Positions 7,482 to 13,961 of a stretch of DNA of 15,746 nt are shown piece by piece (positions within the stretch are counted from its first letter, which is position 1; each line of letters begins with the position of its first letter). The stretch is from Alkaliphilus sp. GTDB taxonomy: Bacteria; Bacillota; Clostridia; Peptostreptococcales; Thermotaleaceae. The position numbers were made by a program, and so were the translations under genes. The stretch lies in the NCBI GenBank assembly GCA_018335765.1, contig JAGXRU010000066.1:1-15746 (forward strand), in the 5' to 3' direction. The notes beneath the pieces are model-generated. The model saw only the letters and a program-made list of their open reading frames with translations, did no database searches and had not been told where the DNA came from.

Positions 7482-7955
7482 TTAAATAAACAAGTTCACA
7501 TTCGATTCCTCTGCCTCTCCTAAATAGGATGCCACTCCGGCAAATTCCAAACCGTCAATTAATTCTGCTTCTTTAATGCCCATCACATCCATGGACATGG
7601 TACAAACAATCATTTTCACACCCATCATCTGGGCACTTTCAATTAACTCTGGAAGGGTATTTACATTCTTTTTTTTCATGATGTCTTTCATCATGAGTGC
7701 TCCCATTCCACCAAAGTTCATTTTAGATAGTCCTAGCTTTTCAGCTCCCCTTGGCATCATCCACCCAAACATCTTTTCCATAAAATCTTTTTTAACCTTG
7801 ATCTTTTTTGCTTTACGAAGAACATTAATTCCCCAAAAGGTAAAAAACATAGTAACCTCACTGCCCATGGCGGCCGCACCATTGGCTATTATTAAACCCG
7901 CCATGACTTTATCAAGATCACCACTGAACATGACTATTGTTTTTTTATCACTCAT
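7482..7955 (-). CDS. DsrE2-type sulfur-carrier protein
   Basis: The product has 157 residues. The segments FSGDLDKVMAGLIIANGAAAMG (10-31) and EVTMFFTFWGINVLRK (33-48) are typical of DsrE2/DsrE-F-like proteins, small alpha/beta proteins that carry persulfide sulfur. A single cysteine, C118 in IVCTMSMDVMG, is at the position expected for the sulfur-carrying residue. A Lys/Met-rich middle section (about 50-97) is an insertion typical of the DsrE2 subgroup. AAGGGG lies 9 nt before the ATG. It is third in the operon, 13 nt after the TusA gene and 24 nt before the repressor. DsrE2 and TusA are frequently encoded together with rhodaneses, and direct sulfur transfer between them is the likely role. 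Confidence 0.88.
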   Translation of the reverse strand: MSDKKTIVMFSGDLDKVMAGLIIANGAAAMGSEVTMFFTFWGINVLRKAKKIKVKKDFMEKMFGWMMPRGAEKLGLSKMNFGGMGALMMKDIMKKKNVNTLPELIESAQMMGVKMIVCTMSMDVMGIKEAELIDGLEFAGVASYLGEAEESNVNLFI

Positions 7956-7968
7956 TAGTTTTTTCCCC

Positions 7969-8193
7969 TTATTTCTTTTGTATTTTTACTTGGATCTCTG
8001 TTTCAGTTTCATTAAGCTCCTTAAGTTCATTACCCGTCTTCTTGCACCAAGCTTGAATATCTTTGATAAAGCCCCTATCTGTGACCTTCACATTAATAAT
8101 ATCGCCTGACTGTGCTTCCTTGGCTGTCTTAAATACCTGCACAATTGGTCCCGGACATTGAAGCCCTTTACAATTTAAATTAAAATCTGCCAT
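7969..8193 (-). CDS. TusA-family sulfurtransferase
   Basis: This is a 74-residue protein of the TusA/SirA/YeeD family. The diagnostic CPGP motif has its sulfur-carrying cysteine at C13, following GLQ, and a second conserved-looking cysteine lies in AWCKKTGN (C50). TusA proteins relay persulfide sulfur between rhodanese-type donors and acceptors in the cytoplasm. GAGGAGG lies 9 nt before the ATG. The gene follows the CoA-disulfide reductase/rhodanese gene by 20 nt and precedes DsrE2 by 13 nt, so co-transcription is very likely. E. coli TusA acts in tRNA thiolation, but this genetic setting points to reactive-sulfur handling instead. Confidence 0.93.
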   Translation of the reverse strand: MADFNLNCKGLQCPGPIVQVFKTAKEAQSGDIINVKVTDRGFIKDIQAWCKKTGNELKELNETETEIQVKIQKK

Positions 8194-8213
8194 AATTTTA
8201 TTCCTCCTCTTAT

Positions 8214-9866
8214 TTATACTAGTTCATAAGGATATGAACTGATACCGCCTTCGAGTATTCTTACATTCTGAAAACCTAATTTCTTCAGTTTTAGATACGA
8301 TAAGTAGGCAATCTTACCCACCTTACATATCAAAACAATTTCTTCATTATTTTTTAATTCATCAGCTCTGTAAATTAATTCCTCTGAAGGAATATGAATT
8401 GCTCCAGGAATTGTTCTTATTAAATATGAAGCTTCATCTCTTATATCCACAACCAGCAGTTCGTCCAGTCTTTTCTTTAGTTCAAAGGAATTTATTCCAT
8501 TCATTCGTCCCGCAAGCTTATTAAGCAATGCATTTGAGGCCAGAATGGTTGAGGCCATCGCCATAGAGAATGGTGGTGCATAAGCCAAATCAAGATTTTC
8601 TAAATCTTCAACCTTAGCACCAAAAGTAATCGCCGTGGCAATCACATCAATCGGCTTGTCCACTACACCCTCTCCCACAACCTGAGCACCTAATATTTTA
8701 TGTGTATTTTTATCGGCTATCAGCTTTGTGATAATTTGTCTGTAGCCAGGATAATAATGGGCTTTATCATTTGCAGGAACTATAACTGTTTCCACTTCAA
8801 AGCCTTGTTTTATTGCCTCTCTCTCAGACAATCCAGTCTTGCCGGCGTTTAATTTGAACAGCTTCACGATTGTGGTTCCTAGAACTCCCTTTAGCCCATT
8901 TTTTTGGTCACCGGTCATACTTAAACCGGCAATTCTTCCCATCTTATTAGCAGTAGAACCCATGGGATACCATGCGGGTTTTCCAGTTATAAGATTCACA
9001 TTCTCCGCACAATCTCCTACGGCATAAATACCTTCAATGCTAGTTTCCATAAAGTTATTCACTTTGATAGCATTAGTTACCCCTAGCTCAATTCCTATTT
9101 CTTCAGCCAATTTTGTATTTGGTTTTACACCCACCGACATGATTACCAAGTCTGCTTCTATCTCTCTCTGATCTGTGATTATTTTTTTTACTCTGCCCTC
9201 TTCCCCTTTTATGGAAATTACTTTTTCACAAGTGTATATGTTTACGCCTTGATCACTCATATAGTTTTGAGCGTAAAGAGCAATTTCCTCATCAAAGGAC
9301 GGAAGTATATGATGAGCAAATTCTACAATTGAAACTTCAATATTTTTTCCATGGAGATTTTCCGCAACCTCCAGTCCAATAAATCCTCCCCCCACTACTA
9401 CAGCCTTACTTACAGCACCCTTATCAATCAAACTGCGGATGTTTATGGCATCGTTTACAGTCCTAACTGTATGCACTCCTTGAAGGTCTGCACCTTCTAT
9501 CTGTGGAATAAACGGAGTTGCTCCTGTTGCCAAAACCAACTTGTCATAACTATATTTTTTTACATTTCCCTCTAGTATATCCATTGCAAGGACGTATTTT
9601 TCCTTCGAGTGAATGCTCATGGCTTCTAGCTTCGTATATACATCAATATCCGTGATTTGCTTAAATTCTTGAGGAGTCTTGACTACCAGTTCTTTTTCCT
9701 CTTCAATGACTCCACCTATAAAATATGGTAGTCCACATCCGGCATAAGAAATATGCTCGTCCTTAGTTATGACAACTATTTCAGCATCTGCATTCTCTCT
9801 TTTGATTTTTGCCGCAGTCTTTGTTCCCGCTGCCACAGCTCCAATCACTAAAATTTTTTCCTTCAA
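8214..9866 (-). CDS. CoA-disulfide reductase / persulfide reductase with C-terminal rhodanese domain
   Basis: This 550-residue FAD/NAD(P)H-dependent fusion matches the CoADR-RHD/Npsr architecture. The N-terminal FAD-binding motif GAVAAGTKTAAK spans 9-20; SYAGCGLPY holds the single redox cysteine C44 that marks CoA-disulfide reductases; a second Rossmann motif GGGFIG lies at 159-164; YAVGDC at 281-286 is the second FAD motif; and YAPPFS (429-434) is the dimer-interface signature. A rhodanese domain follows (about 465-550), with the active-site loop C514-K-V-G-K-I-A, in which the usual arginine is lysine. Relatives reduce CoA disulfide, CoA persulfide or polysulfide. The start is TTG at 9866, directly before the FAD motif, with GGGAG about 15 nt upstream; no alternative start fits. 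It is the first gene of the sulfur operon. Confidence 0.92.
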   Translation of the reverse strand: MKEKILVIGAVAAGTKTAAKIKRENADAEIVVITKDEHISYAGCGLPYFIGGVIEEEKELVVKTPQEFKQITDIDVYTKLEAMSIHSKEKYVLAMDILEGNVKKYSYDKLVLATGATPFIPQIEGADLQGVHTVRTVNDAINIRSLIDKGAVSKAVVVGGGFIGLEVAENLHGKNIEVSIVEFAHHILPSFDEEIALYAQNYMSDQGVNIYTCEKVISIKGEEGRVKKIITDQREIEADLVIMSVGVKPNTKLAEEIGIELGVTNAIKVNNFMETSIEGIYAVGDCAENVNLITGKPAWYPMGSTANKMGRIAGLSMTGDQKNGLKGVLGTTIVKLFKLNAGKTGLSEREAIKQGFEVETVIVPANDKAHYYPGYRQIITKLIADKNTHKILGAQVVGEGVVDKPIDVIATAITFGAKVEDLENLDLAYAPPFSMAMASTILASNALLNKLAGRMNGINSFELKKRLDELLVVDIRDEASYLIRTIPGAIHIPSEELIYRADELKNNEEIVLICKVGKIAYLSYLKLKKLGFQNVRILEGGISSYPYELV

Positions 9867-9895
9867 TTTAATTCACTCTCCCGTCATTTCCCCCT

Positions 9896-9914
9896 CCCCC
9901 TGCATAGGGGATTA
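9896..9914 (-). promoter_or_regulatory. candidate CsoR/CstR-type operator of the sulfur operon
   Basis: CCCC-TGCATA-GGGG (9897-9910) is an inverted repeat in an otherwise A/T-rich promoter region; read on the minus strand it is ATAAT-CCCC-TATGCA-GGGGG. CsoR-family repressors bind G/C-tract palindromes of this general kind flanked by A/T. It lies just downstream of the predicted -10 box, around the expected transcription start, where a bound repressor would block initiation. The assignment to the operon's own CsoR-family protein is inference. Confidence 0.55.
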
Positions 9915-9921
9915 TAATTAT

Positions 9922-9950
9922 ATATTAGACCATAGTTAATAAAAAGTCAA
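9922..9950 (-). promoter_or_regulatory. sigma-A-type promoter of the sulfur operon
   Basis: On the minus strand TTGACT (9945-9950) and TAATAT (9922-9927) are separated by exactly 17 nt. The predicted start is near 9915, about 50 nt before the TTG start codon of the first gene, and the putative operator at 9896-9914 overlaps the start region. Confidence 0.7.
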
Positions 9951-9963
9951 TAATGATATTGAT

Positions 9964-10046
9964 ATAAAGAAAACTTAGTTCAGATGGAGTTTTTATTCCA
10001 CCTGAACTCTAGTTGCACTTATTTCGAAGCTTGGCGCTAAGATAAA
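9964..10046 (-). repeat. dispersed modular palindromic element, copy B (hairpin module 2 only)
   Basis: Read on the minus strand this copy starts TTTATCTTAGCG, runs through CCAAGCTTCGAAATAAGTGC, contains a 14-bp imperfect hairpin (AGTTCAG...CTGAACT) and ends TAAGTTTTCTTTAT. It matches copy C with only two substitutions across 83 bp but lacks the 44-bp block holding hairpin module 1. It occupies the space between the divergent sulfur-operon promoter and the rhodanese-like gene, so it may supply or disturb regulatory signals for that gene. Confidence 0.85.
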
Positions 10047-10115
10047 TACCTGTAATAAAACTTCATATGGTCAAATATATTATTATTACAATGCAAGGTT
10101 GTGAGGTGATATAAT

Positions 10116-10553
10116 ATGTTAAGAATTATTGTGTTCAAAAGACGAACCCTGTTCATCTCTTTAGTCCTATTAGCTGCAATAGCATTAGGCATATTTCTCT
10201 TAATGGCAATGACAGGATCTGATGAAACCTTTTCAGAAACCATGGAATATGCTTATAAGAAAATTTCATTTGATCAAGCAAAGGTACTTATGGAAAAAAA
10301 TCCTGATTTAATCATCTTTGATGTGCGATCAGAAAAAGATTATGAAGAAGGTCATCTTCCCAATGCTTTGCTTATTAGTCAAAGCGAACTACAAAAGACT
10401 ATGGAGTATTATGAAAAGGATAATATCTATATGCTCTATGGCAGCAGCAACAGAAAAACAGAGAAGGTCGCTGACACCATGGCAAGCAACGGATTTCAAA
10501 GAGTATATATGTTAAATGATGATTATGAGAATTGGCCTCATGAAGTTGAATAA
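10116..10553 (+). CDS. membrane-anchored rhodanese-like protein lacking the catalytic cysteine
   Basis: The product has 145 residues. A basic N-terminus (RIIVFKRR) precedes one hydrophobic segment (about 12-32), so the remainder should be anchored on the outer face of the membrane. Residues about 48-145 form a rhodanese-like domain: ISFDQAKVLM, the conserved LIIFDVRSEKDYEEGHLPNALLI, and a terminal YMLNDDYENWPHE in place of the usual L-x-GG-x-xxW. In the active-site loop, where rhodaneses have Cys-x-x-G-x-R, this protein reads YGSSNRKT with Gly109 at the cysteine position; the whole protein contains no cysteine. It therefore cannot use the normal persulfide mechanism and may be a binding or regulatory domain. 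GAGGTG lies 7 nt before the ATG. It is divergent from the sulfur operon, with repeat copy B between. Confidence 0.85.
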   Translation: MLRIIVFKRRTLFISLVLLAAIALGIFLLMAMTGSDETFSETMEYAYKKISFDQAKVLMEKNPDLIIFDVRSEKDYEEGHLPNALLISQSELQKTMEYYEKDNIYMLYGSSNRKTEKVADTMASNGFQRVYMLNDDYENWPHEVE

Positions 10554-10584
10554 GATCAGAGCAAAATTTGCTCTGATCTTATTC
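10548..10584. terminator. perfect 18-bp palindrome terminating the rhodanese-like gene
   Basis: Positions 10548-10565 and 10567-10584 are exact reverse complements around a single central base (core CAGAGCAAA/TTTGCTCTG). The stop codon TAA (10551-10553) lies in the left arm. The 3' side is only moderately T-rich on either strand. It lies between two convergent genes and probably serves both. Confidence 0.75.
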
Positions 10585-10634
10585 ATTGACAGTGTTAAGA
10601 GACAGTGTAATAAATTTTGTGTACTCTCTTCCGC

Positions 10635-12200
10635 TTATTTGGGAGGAGGAGTAGTTTGTTGAGGCATAACTATATTTCCTGTTTTGGCATCAATGTGCAA
10701 TGTCCAGTAACCATAGTCGCCTTTTTTAGGAGCCCTATCCTCCAGCGGATGCCAATATACAAAGCCTGTTTTGCCTTCATAGGGTTGTTCGCTCAGTACA
10801 AATCGACCAGGTATACCATAAATGTAATAGGTTGCCTCCTCATTTTCGTTTTCTGTGATACCAAATATATAATGTTGGTATTTGTATATTAAATCTGTAC
10901 ATCCTGTCATTTGGTTCAGGTTATTGTAATAATAGAGCATATTTGCAATGTATCCATAAAATGGCAAGAAATTTCTGAAAATCGTTTGTTGGCTACAGTC
11001 TATTTTCCACCATTTGCAGTCCTTGAGATTCTTTTCAAAAGGATCTACTTCATGATAATATTTCAGTATATTTTTAACATATCCGCAGACCATTCTAAAG
11101 TAGTGTTGATAATACTTATTGTTGCTTGAGTTGTCATAGGATTCCATTCTTGATGCTTCTGTTTTATCATATTGCGATTCTTTTCCCTCATTAAATCCAG
11201 TTTCTTCTTCTAGTTCCATGTCATCACTTAATATATCTTCCGTTACATCTTCAGTGATATAATCGACTAACTCATCCCAATTATCTTCAATACTTTCCGC
11301 AACCCTTTGAATTTCTTTTTCAACCTCTATGTCTTTTTCAATTTCTATTTCTTTTTCAACCTCTATTTCTTTTTCAATCTCTATTTCTTTTTCAATCTCT
11401 ATTTCTTTTTCAATCTCTATTTCTTTTTCAATCTCTATGTCTTTTTCAACCTCTATGTCTTTTTCAACCTCTATGTCTTTTTCAACCTCTATGTCTTTTT
11501 CAACCTCTATGTCTTTTTCAACCTCTATGTCTTTTTCAACCTCTATGTCTTTTTCAATTTCTATTTCTTTCTTAATCTCTATTTCTTTTTCAATCTCTAT
11601 TTCTTTTTCATATCTTTCTACGATTTCTTTTGATAATTCTTGTATAGCTGCATCCTCTAAAGATGCCTCTTTTTCTGCAGCCTCAAGAATTTCTTCTGAA
11701 TATATCTTTTTAGCTGAAAGATCAGTTATTATTTTTTCGGCTGCTACATATCTATTCTTTAGCACACTTCTCCATTCAACTATTTCCTTGCGAATAAATC
11801 CAACCAATGGAGCCTGAACGACATTTCCTCTGTTATATTCATTTTGGGGCTCTGCTACTACTGCTATGACATTGAAGGAATTTATTGTATTGCCCTTACC
11901 ATCTACATTATCAGGGTCGAACTTCCACCTTAATTCACCTTTACCTGTATCATCAATGTCAAAGCTACCATAGTCAATAAGTAGTTTTTTGCCTTCTTTG
12001 TTTCCTATAAGCATCCCCCGATATGCAAATTCTTTATTGCTAAAATTCTTTAGATTTTGAACATAGTGACTCAATACACCATTTCCATTGGTGATCTCTA
12101 TTTTTGCGTATCCTTTTGGATTTTTGTCTGCTTTATTATCGAATCCATCATCTGCATAATCCTGCATTATAAAGTATCTACGATATCTATTATGATCCAT
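10635..12200 (-). CDS. uncharacterised protein with EKDIEV hexapeptide repeats
   Basis: The product has 521 residues and I do not recognise its function. Residues 1-135 form a Tyr/Asp/Gly-rich domain (MDHNRYRRYFIMQDY ... LRWKFDPDNVDGKG) recalling N-terminal domains of uncharacterised clostridial, possibly spore-associated, proteins. Residues 198-299 are about 17 uninterrupted copies of a Glu-Lys-(Asp/Glu)-Ile-Glu-(Val/Ile) hexapeptide, encoded by an 18-bp tandem repeat. An acidic linker follows, then a C-terminal domain (about 360-521) rich in Tyr, Trp and Phe with four cysteines (C369, C402, C409, C440) and a WHPLEDRAPKKGDYGYW motif, ending in a Pro/Gln/Thr tail. There is no signal peptide or membrane segment. 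The frame opens at a TTG (12218) inside the ribosome-binding site; the ATG at 12200 just after GGGAGGGGGAG is preferred. A mother-cell-like promoter upstream suggests a spore coat role, but that is inference. Confidence 0.85.
   Translation of the reverse strand: MDHNRYRRYFIMQDYADDGFDNKADKNPKGYAKIEITNGNGVLSHYVQNLKNFSNKEFAYRGMLIGNKEGKKLLIDYGSFDIDDTGKGELRWKFDPDNVDGKGNTINSFNVIAVVAEPQNEYNRGNVVQAPLVGFIRKEIVEWRSVLKNRYVAAEKIITDLSAKKIYSEEILEAAEKEASLEDAAIQELSKEIVERYEKEIEIEKEIEIKKEIEIEKDIEVEKDIEVEKDIEVEKDIEVEKDIEVEKDIEVEKDIEIEKEIEIEKEIEIEKEIEIEKEIEVEKEIEIEKDIEVEKEIQRVAESIEDNWDELVDYITEDVTEDILSDDMELEEETGFNEGKESQYDKTEASRMESYDNSSNNKYYQHYFRMVCGYVKNILKYYHEVDPFEKNLKDCKWWKIDCSQQTIFRNFLPFYGYIANMLYYYNNLNQMTGCTDLIYKYQHYIFGITENENEEATYYIYGIPGRFVLSEQPYEGKTGFVYWHPLEDRAPKKGDYGYWTLHIDAKTGNIVMPQQTTPPPK
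11304..11609 (-). repeat. 18-bp coding tandem repeat, 17 units
   Basis: Seventeen successive 18-bp units (306 bp) encode the E-K-[DE]-I-E-[VI] array. In coding order they are two EKEIEI, one KKEIEI, six EKDIEV, one EKDIEI, three EKEIEI, one EKEIEV, one EKEIEI, one EKDIEV and a terminal EKEIQR. The six central EKDIEV units are essentially identical at DNA level, pointing to recent expansion. Length changes would always stay in frame. Confidence 0.95.
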
Positions 12201-12235
12201 GGATACTCCCCCTCCCAAATTTATTCACTTAATAT

Positions 12236-12264
12236 TAATATATGTGAGAAATTCATAATAGTTT
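12236..12264 (-). promoter_or_regulatory. possible sigma-K/sigma-E-like sporulation promoter of the repeat-protein gene
   Basis: On the minus strand AAAC (12261-12264) is followed after 16 nt by CATATATTA (12236-12244), which fits the B. subtilis sigma-K -10 consensus CATAnnnTA with a -35 AC element. Transcription would begin about 30 nt before the ATG at 12200. No sigma-A promoter of comparable quality is visible. The motif is short and the DNA A/T-rich, so the evidence is modest. Confidence 0.4.
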
Positions 12265-12295
12265 ACTTTTTAATGCAAATTGTTCCAAAAAAGAA

Positions 12296-12316
12296 AAAAG
12301 CGATCTTTTCGCTTTT
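12296..12316 (-). terminator. rho-independent terminator of ksgA
   Basis: AAAAGCGA (12296-12303) pairs with TCGCTTTT (12309-12316) around a 5-nt loop. On the minus strand the stem is followed by TTCTTTTTT. It begins 28 nt after the ksgA stop and separates ksgA from the repeat-protein gene. Confidence 0.8.
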
Positions 12317-12343
12317 ATAGATGTTCCGTTCATTTATTAAATA

Positions 12344-13213
12344 TCAAATAAGCTTTTGCTTTAAAAATCCATCTGCAAGGAGTGCATATTCCTCCAAATT
12401 TAAGGTCTCACCCCTTCGTTCCTCTTTTATGCCATATTTTTGCAATACCTCTTTAATCATATCTTTGTCAAATCCAAGATTGCTATTTGCCAAGGCATTC
12501 AAAAGGGTTTTTCTTCTCTTTCCAAAGGCTGCCCTTATTATGTTAAAAAGCAGTTTTTCATCTTTCACATACACTCTAGGATTTTTTAAGATTTCTAGCT
12601 TAATAACCGTTGACTCCACATTTGGTTGCGGAATAAATACTGTTTTTGGTACCATAGTTATAATCTTAGGTTCACAATAATATTGAACAGCCAACGATAG
12701 AGATCCATAATCCTTCGTGCCAGGTCTCGCCTGCATTCGATCAGCTACCTCTTTTTGAATCATTACCACCATATTGTTTACAGGTAGTTTTTCTTCCAAA
12801 AACTTCATGATAATTGGCGTAGTCACATAATAAGGCAAATTTGCGATAACCTTAATCGGTCTGTGAGGGCTTTGTTCTTCAATTAATTGACTGATATCTA
12901 TTTTGAGTATATCTCCATTAATAACCTCTATATTATTATATTCACTTAAGGTTTTATCTAAAATTGGCAAAAGAGTTTTATCTATTTCAACTGCCACAAC
13001 TTTCTTAGCTCGTTCCGCTAAAGCTTGGGTCAGAGTTCCAATACCAGGTCCAATTTCAAATACAACATCCTCTTTGGTGATTTCTGCCCCATCAACTATT
13101 TTATGTAAGATGTTTTCATCCACCAAAAAATTCTGTCCCAAACTTTTCGTGAATTTAAACCCATATTTACTCACTATTTCTTTAATTACTCTTGGCGAAG
13201 TTAATCTTTCCAT
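12344..13213 (-). CDS. rsmA: 16S rRNA (adenine1518-N6/adenine1519-N6)-dimethyltransferase
   Basis: RsmA/KsgA dimethylates two adjacent adenines in helix 45 of 16S rRNA late in small-subunit assembly, using S-adenosylmethionine. The 289-residue product has KYGFKFTKSLGQNFLVD (16-32) at the N-terminus, the SAM-binding FEIGPGIGTLTQAL (52-65), acidic E76 in VAVEID, D101 in INGDIL, and the catalytic NLPYYVTTP (125-133). A second in-frame ATG at 13225 would add four residues but has no ribosome-binding site; GGGAG precedes the ATG at 13213 by about 5 nt. The gene follows rnmV by 17 nt, the conserved Firmicute arrangement. It is complete and of normal length. Confidence 0.97.
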   Translation of the reverse strand: MERLTSPRVIKEIVSKYGFKFTKSLGQNFLVDENILHKIVDGAEITKEDVVFEIGPGIGTLTQALAERAKKVVAVEIDKTLLPILDKTLSEYNNIEVINGDILKIDISQLIEEQSPHRPIKVIANLPYYVTTPIIMKFLEEKLPVNNMVVMIQKEVADRMQARPGTKDYGSLSLAVQYYCEPKIITMVPKTVFIPQPNVESTVIKLEILKNPRVYVKDEKLLFNIIRAAFGKRRKTLLNALANSNLGFDKDMIKEVLQKYGIKEERRGETLNLEEYALLADGFLKQKLI

Positions 13214-13230
13214 AATATCTCCCATTTATC

Positions 13231-13761
13231 TTAAATTTTTCCCAGTGCATTCTGGAATTCTTCTCTTGTGACACCATAGTTATTCAGTCTGATCAAAAAC
13301 TGTTTGGAGTTGGCATATCCTATTCCAAGAAGCCTTCCCAATCTATCTCGCCTGTCACTTGACCCATCCATTCCTACGAGGTCATTTTTTAATAGATCCG
13401 ATTTTTCGAACGTATTTCTCTGCAGCAAATCCTCTGTCCTCACCTTTTCTAAGGCAATTCTTATATTGTTTGCAGACGCATTTTCAATACCTACATCTCC
13501 ATTTTTAGTGGCTTCTTCTCTTGGAAGGAAAGCATGTTTGCAACCTTTAACTCTATCTGCAATTTTTTTGCGTATCCTTTCTCCTGCATGATCCGGATCG
13601 GTGAATACTATGACACCTTTTCTCTCTTGAGCAAATTTTATTCTTCTTATCATTTCTTCAGTAATTCTATAACCATTGGTGATAATTATCTCTGCATCCA
13701 CTGCTCGTTTTATAGCAATTGCATCATCTCTTCCTTCAACCACAATAACCTCTTTTATCAT
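13231..13761 (-). CDS. rnmV: ribonuclease M5 (5S rRNA maturation)
   Basis: RNase M5 trims both ends of precursor 5S rRNA in low-GC Gram-positive bacteria. The 176-residue product starts MIKEVIVVEGRDD, giving the TOPRIM glutamate (E9), and continues to FTDPDHAGE with the metal-binding D55 and D57; the C-terminal half (about 95-176) is the substrate-binding region typical of the family, containing GDVGIENAS. The frame extends four codons to an ATG at 13773, but that ATG overlaps the GGAGG serving the ATG at 13761, which is preferred. It is normally co-transcribed with yabE and ksgA. Here a terminator and repeat copy C lie between yabE and rnmV, and no clear rnmV promoter was found. Confidence 0.95.
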   Translation of the reverse strand: MIKEVIVVEGRDDAIAIKRAVDAEIIITNGYRITEEMIRRIKFAQERKGVIVFTDPDHAGERIRKKIADRVKGCKHAFLPREEATKNGDVGIENASANNIRIALEKVRTEDLLQRNTFEKSDLLKNDLVGMDGSSDRRDRLGRLLGIGYANSKQFLIRLNNYGVTREEFQNALGKI

Positions 13762-13787
13762 ATTTGCCTCCATCCTGCCCTAGCGAA

Positions 13788-13920
13788 TTCTTTATCTCAG
13801 CGGCGTTACTAATACTCCCGCTTCTATAAGCGGGAGATAAGTGCCGCCAAGCTTCGAAATAAGTGCAACTAGAGTTCAGGTGGAGTAAAAACTCCATCTG
13901 AACTAAGTTTTCTTTATCTC
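13788..13920 (+). repeat. dispersed modular palindromic element, copy C (both hairpin modules)
   Basis: This is the longest copy, flanked by an 11-bp direct repeat TTCTTTATCTC (13788-13798 and 13910-13920). Module 1 is a perfect 9-bp hairpin CTCCCGCTT-ctat-AAGCGGGAG (13815-13836) inside an outer GCGGC/GCCGC pair (13800-13804, 13843-13847). Module 2 holds CCAAGCTTCGAAATAAGTGC followed by a 14-bp hairpin with an AAAA loop (13873-13904, one G-T pair). Copy A has module 1 only and copy B module 2 only, between the same ends. It occupies most of the yabE-rnmV gap. It encodes no protein. Confidence 0.9.
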
Positions 13921-13929
13921 AAAACAATT

Positions 13930-13953
13930 AGGACAGGGAAACCTCCCTGCCCT
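13930..13953 (-). terminator. rho-independent terminator of the yabE-like gene
   Basis: AGGACAGGGA (13930-13939) pairs with TCCCTGCCCT (13944-13953), a 10-bp GC-rich stem with one G-U pair and a 4-nt loop, 8 nt after the stop codon. On the minus strand it is followed by AATTGTTTTG, a short T-tract, so termination may be incomplete and allow expression of rnmV and ksgA. Confidence 0.75.
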
Positions 13954-13961
13954 ATCCATTA

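Noticed and set aside
7576..8109. 177-codon plus-strand ORF across the DsrE2 and TusA genes
   Set aside because: It is antisense to two recognisable genes and spans their junction, with Phe/Pro/Ile-rich composition typical of a shadow frame.
10586..10613. Plus-strand promoter TTGACA-16-TAATAA after the rhodanese-like gene
   Set aside because: The boxes look good, but they would drive only antisense RNA into the repeat-protein gene; in A/T-rich DNA this is likely to be chance without transcript data.
11307..11817. Two plus-strand ORFs with Phe/Leu-rich or Ser/Phe-rich repeats
   Set aside because: They are reverse-strand shadows of the 18-bp coding repeat, which keeps all frames open; there is no ribosome-binding site or domain, and the minus-strand protein is far more credible.
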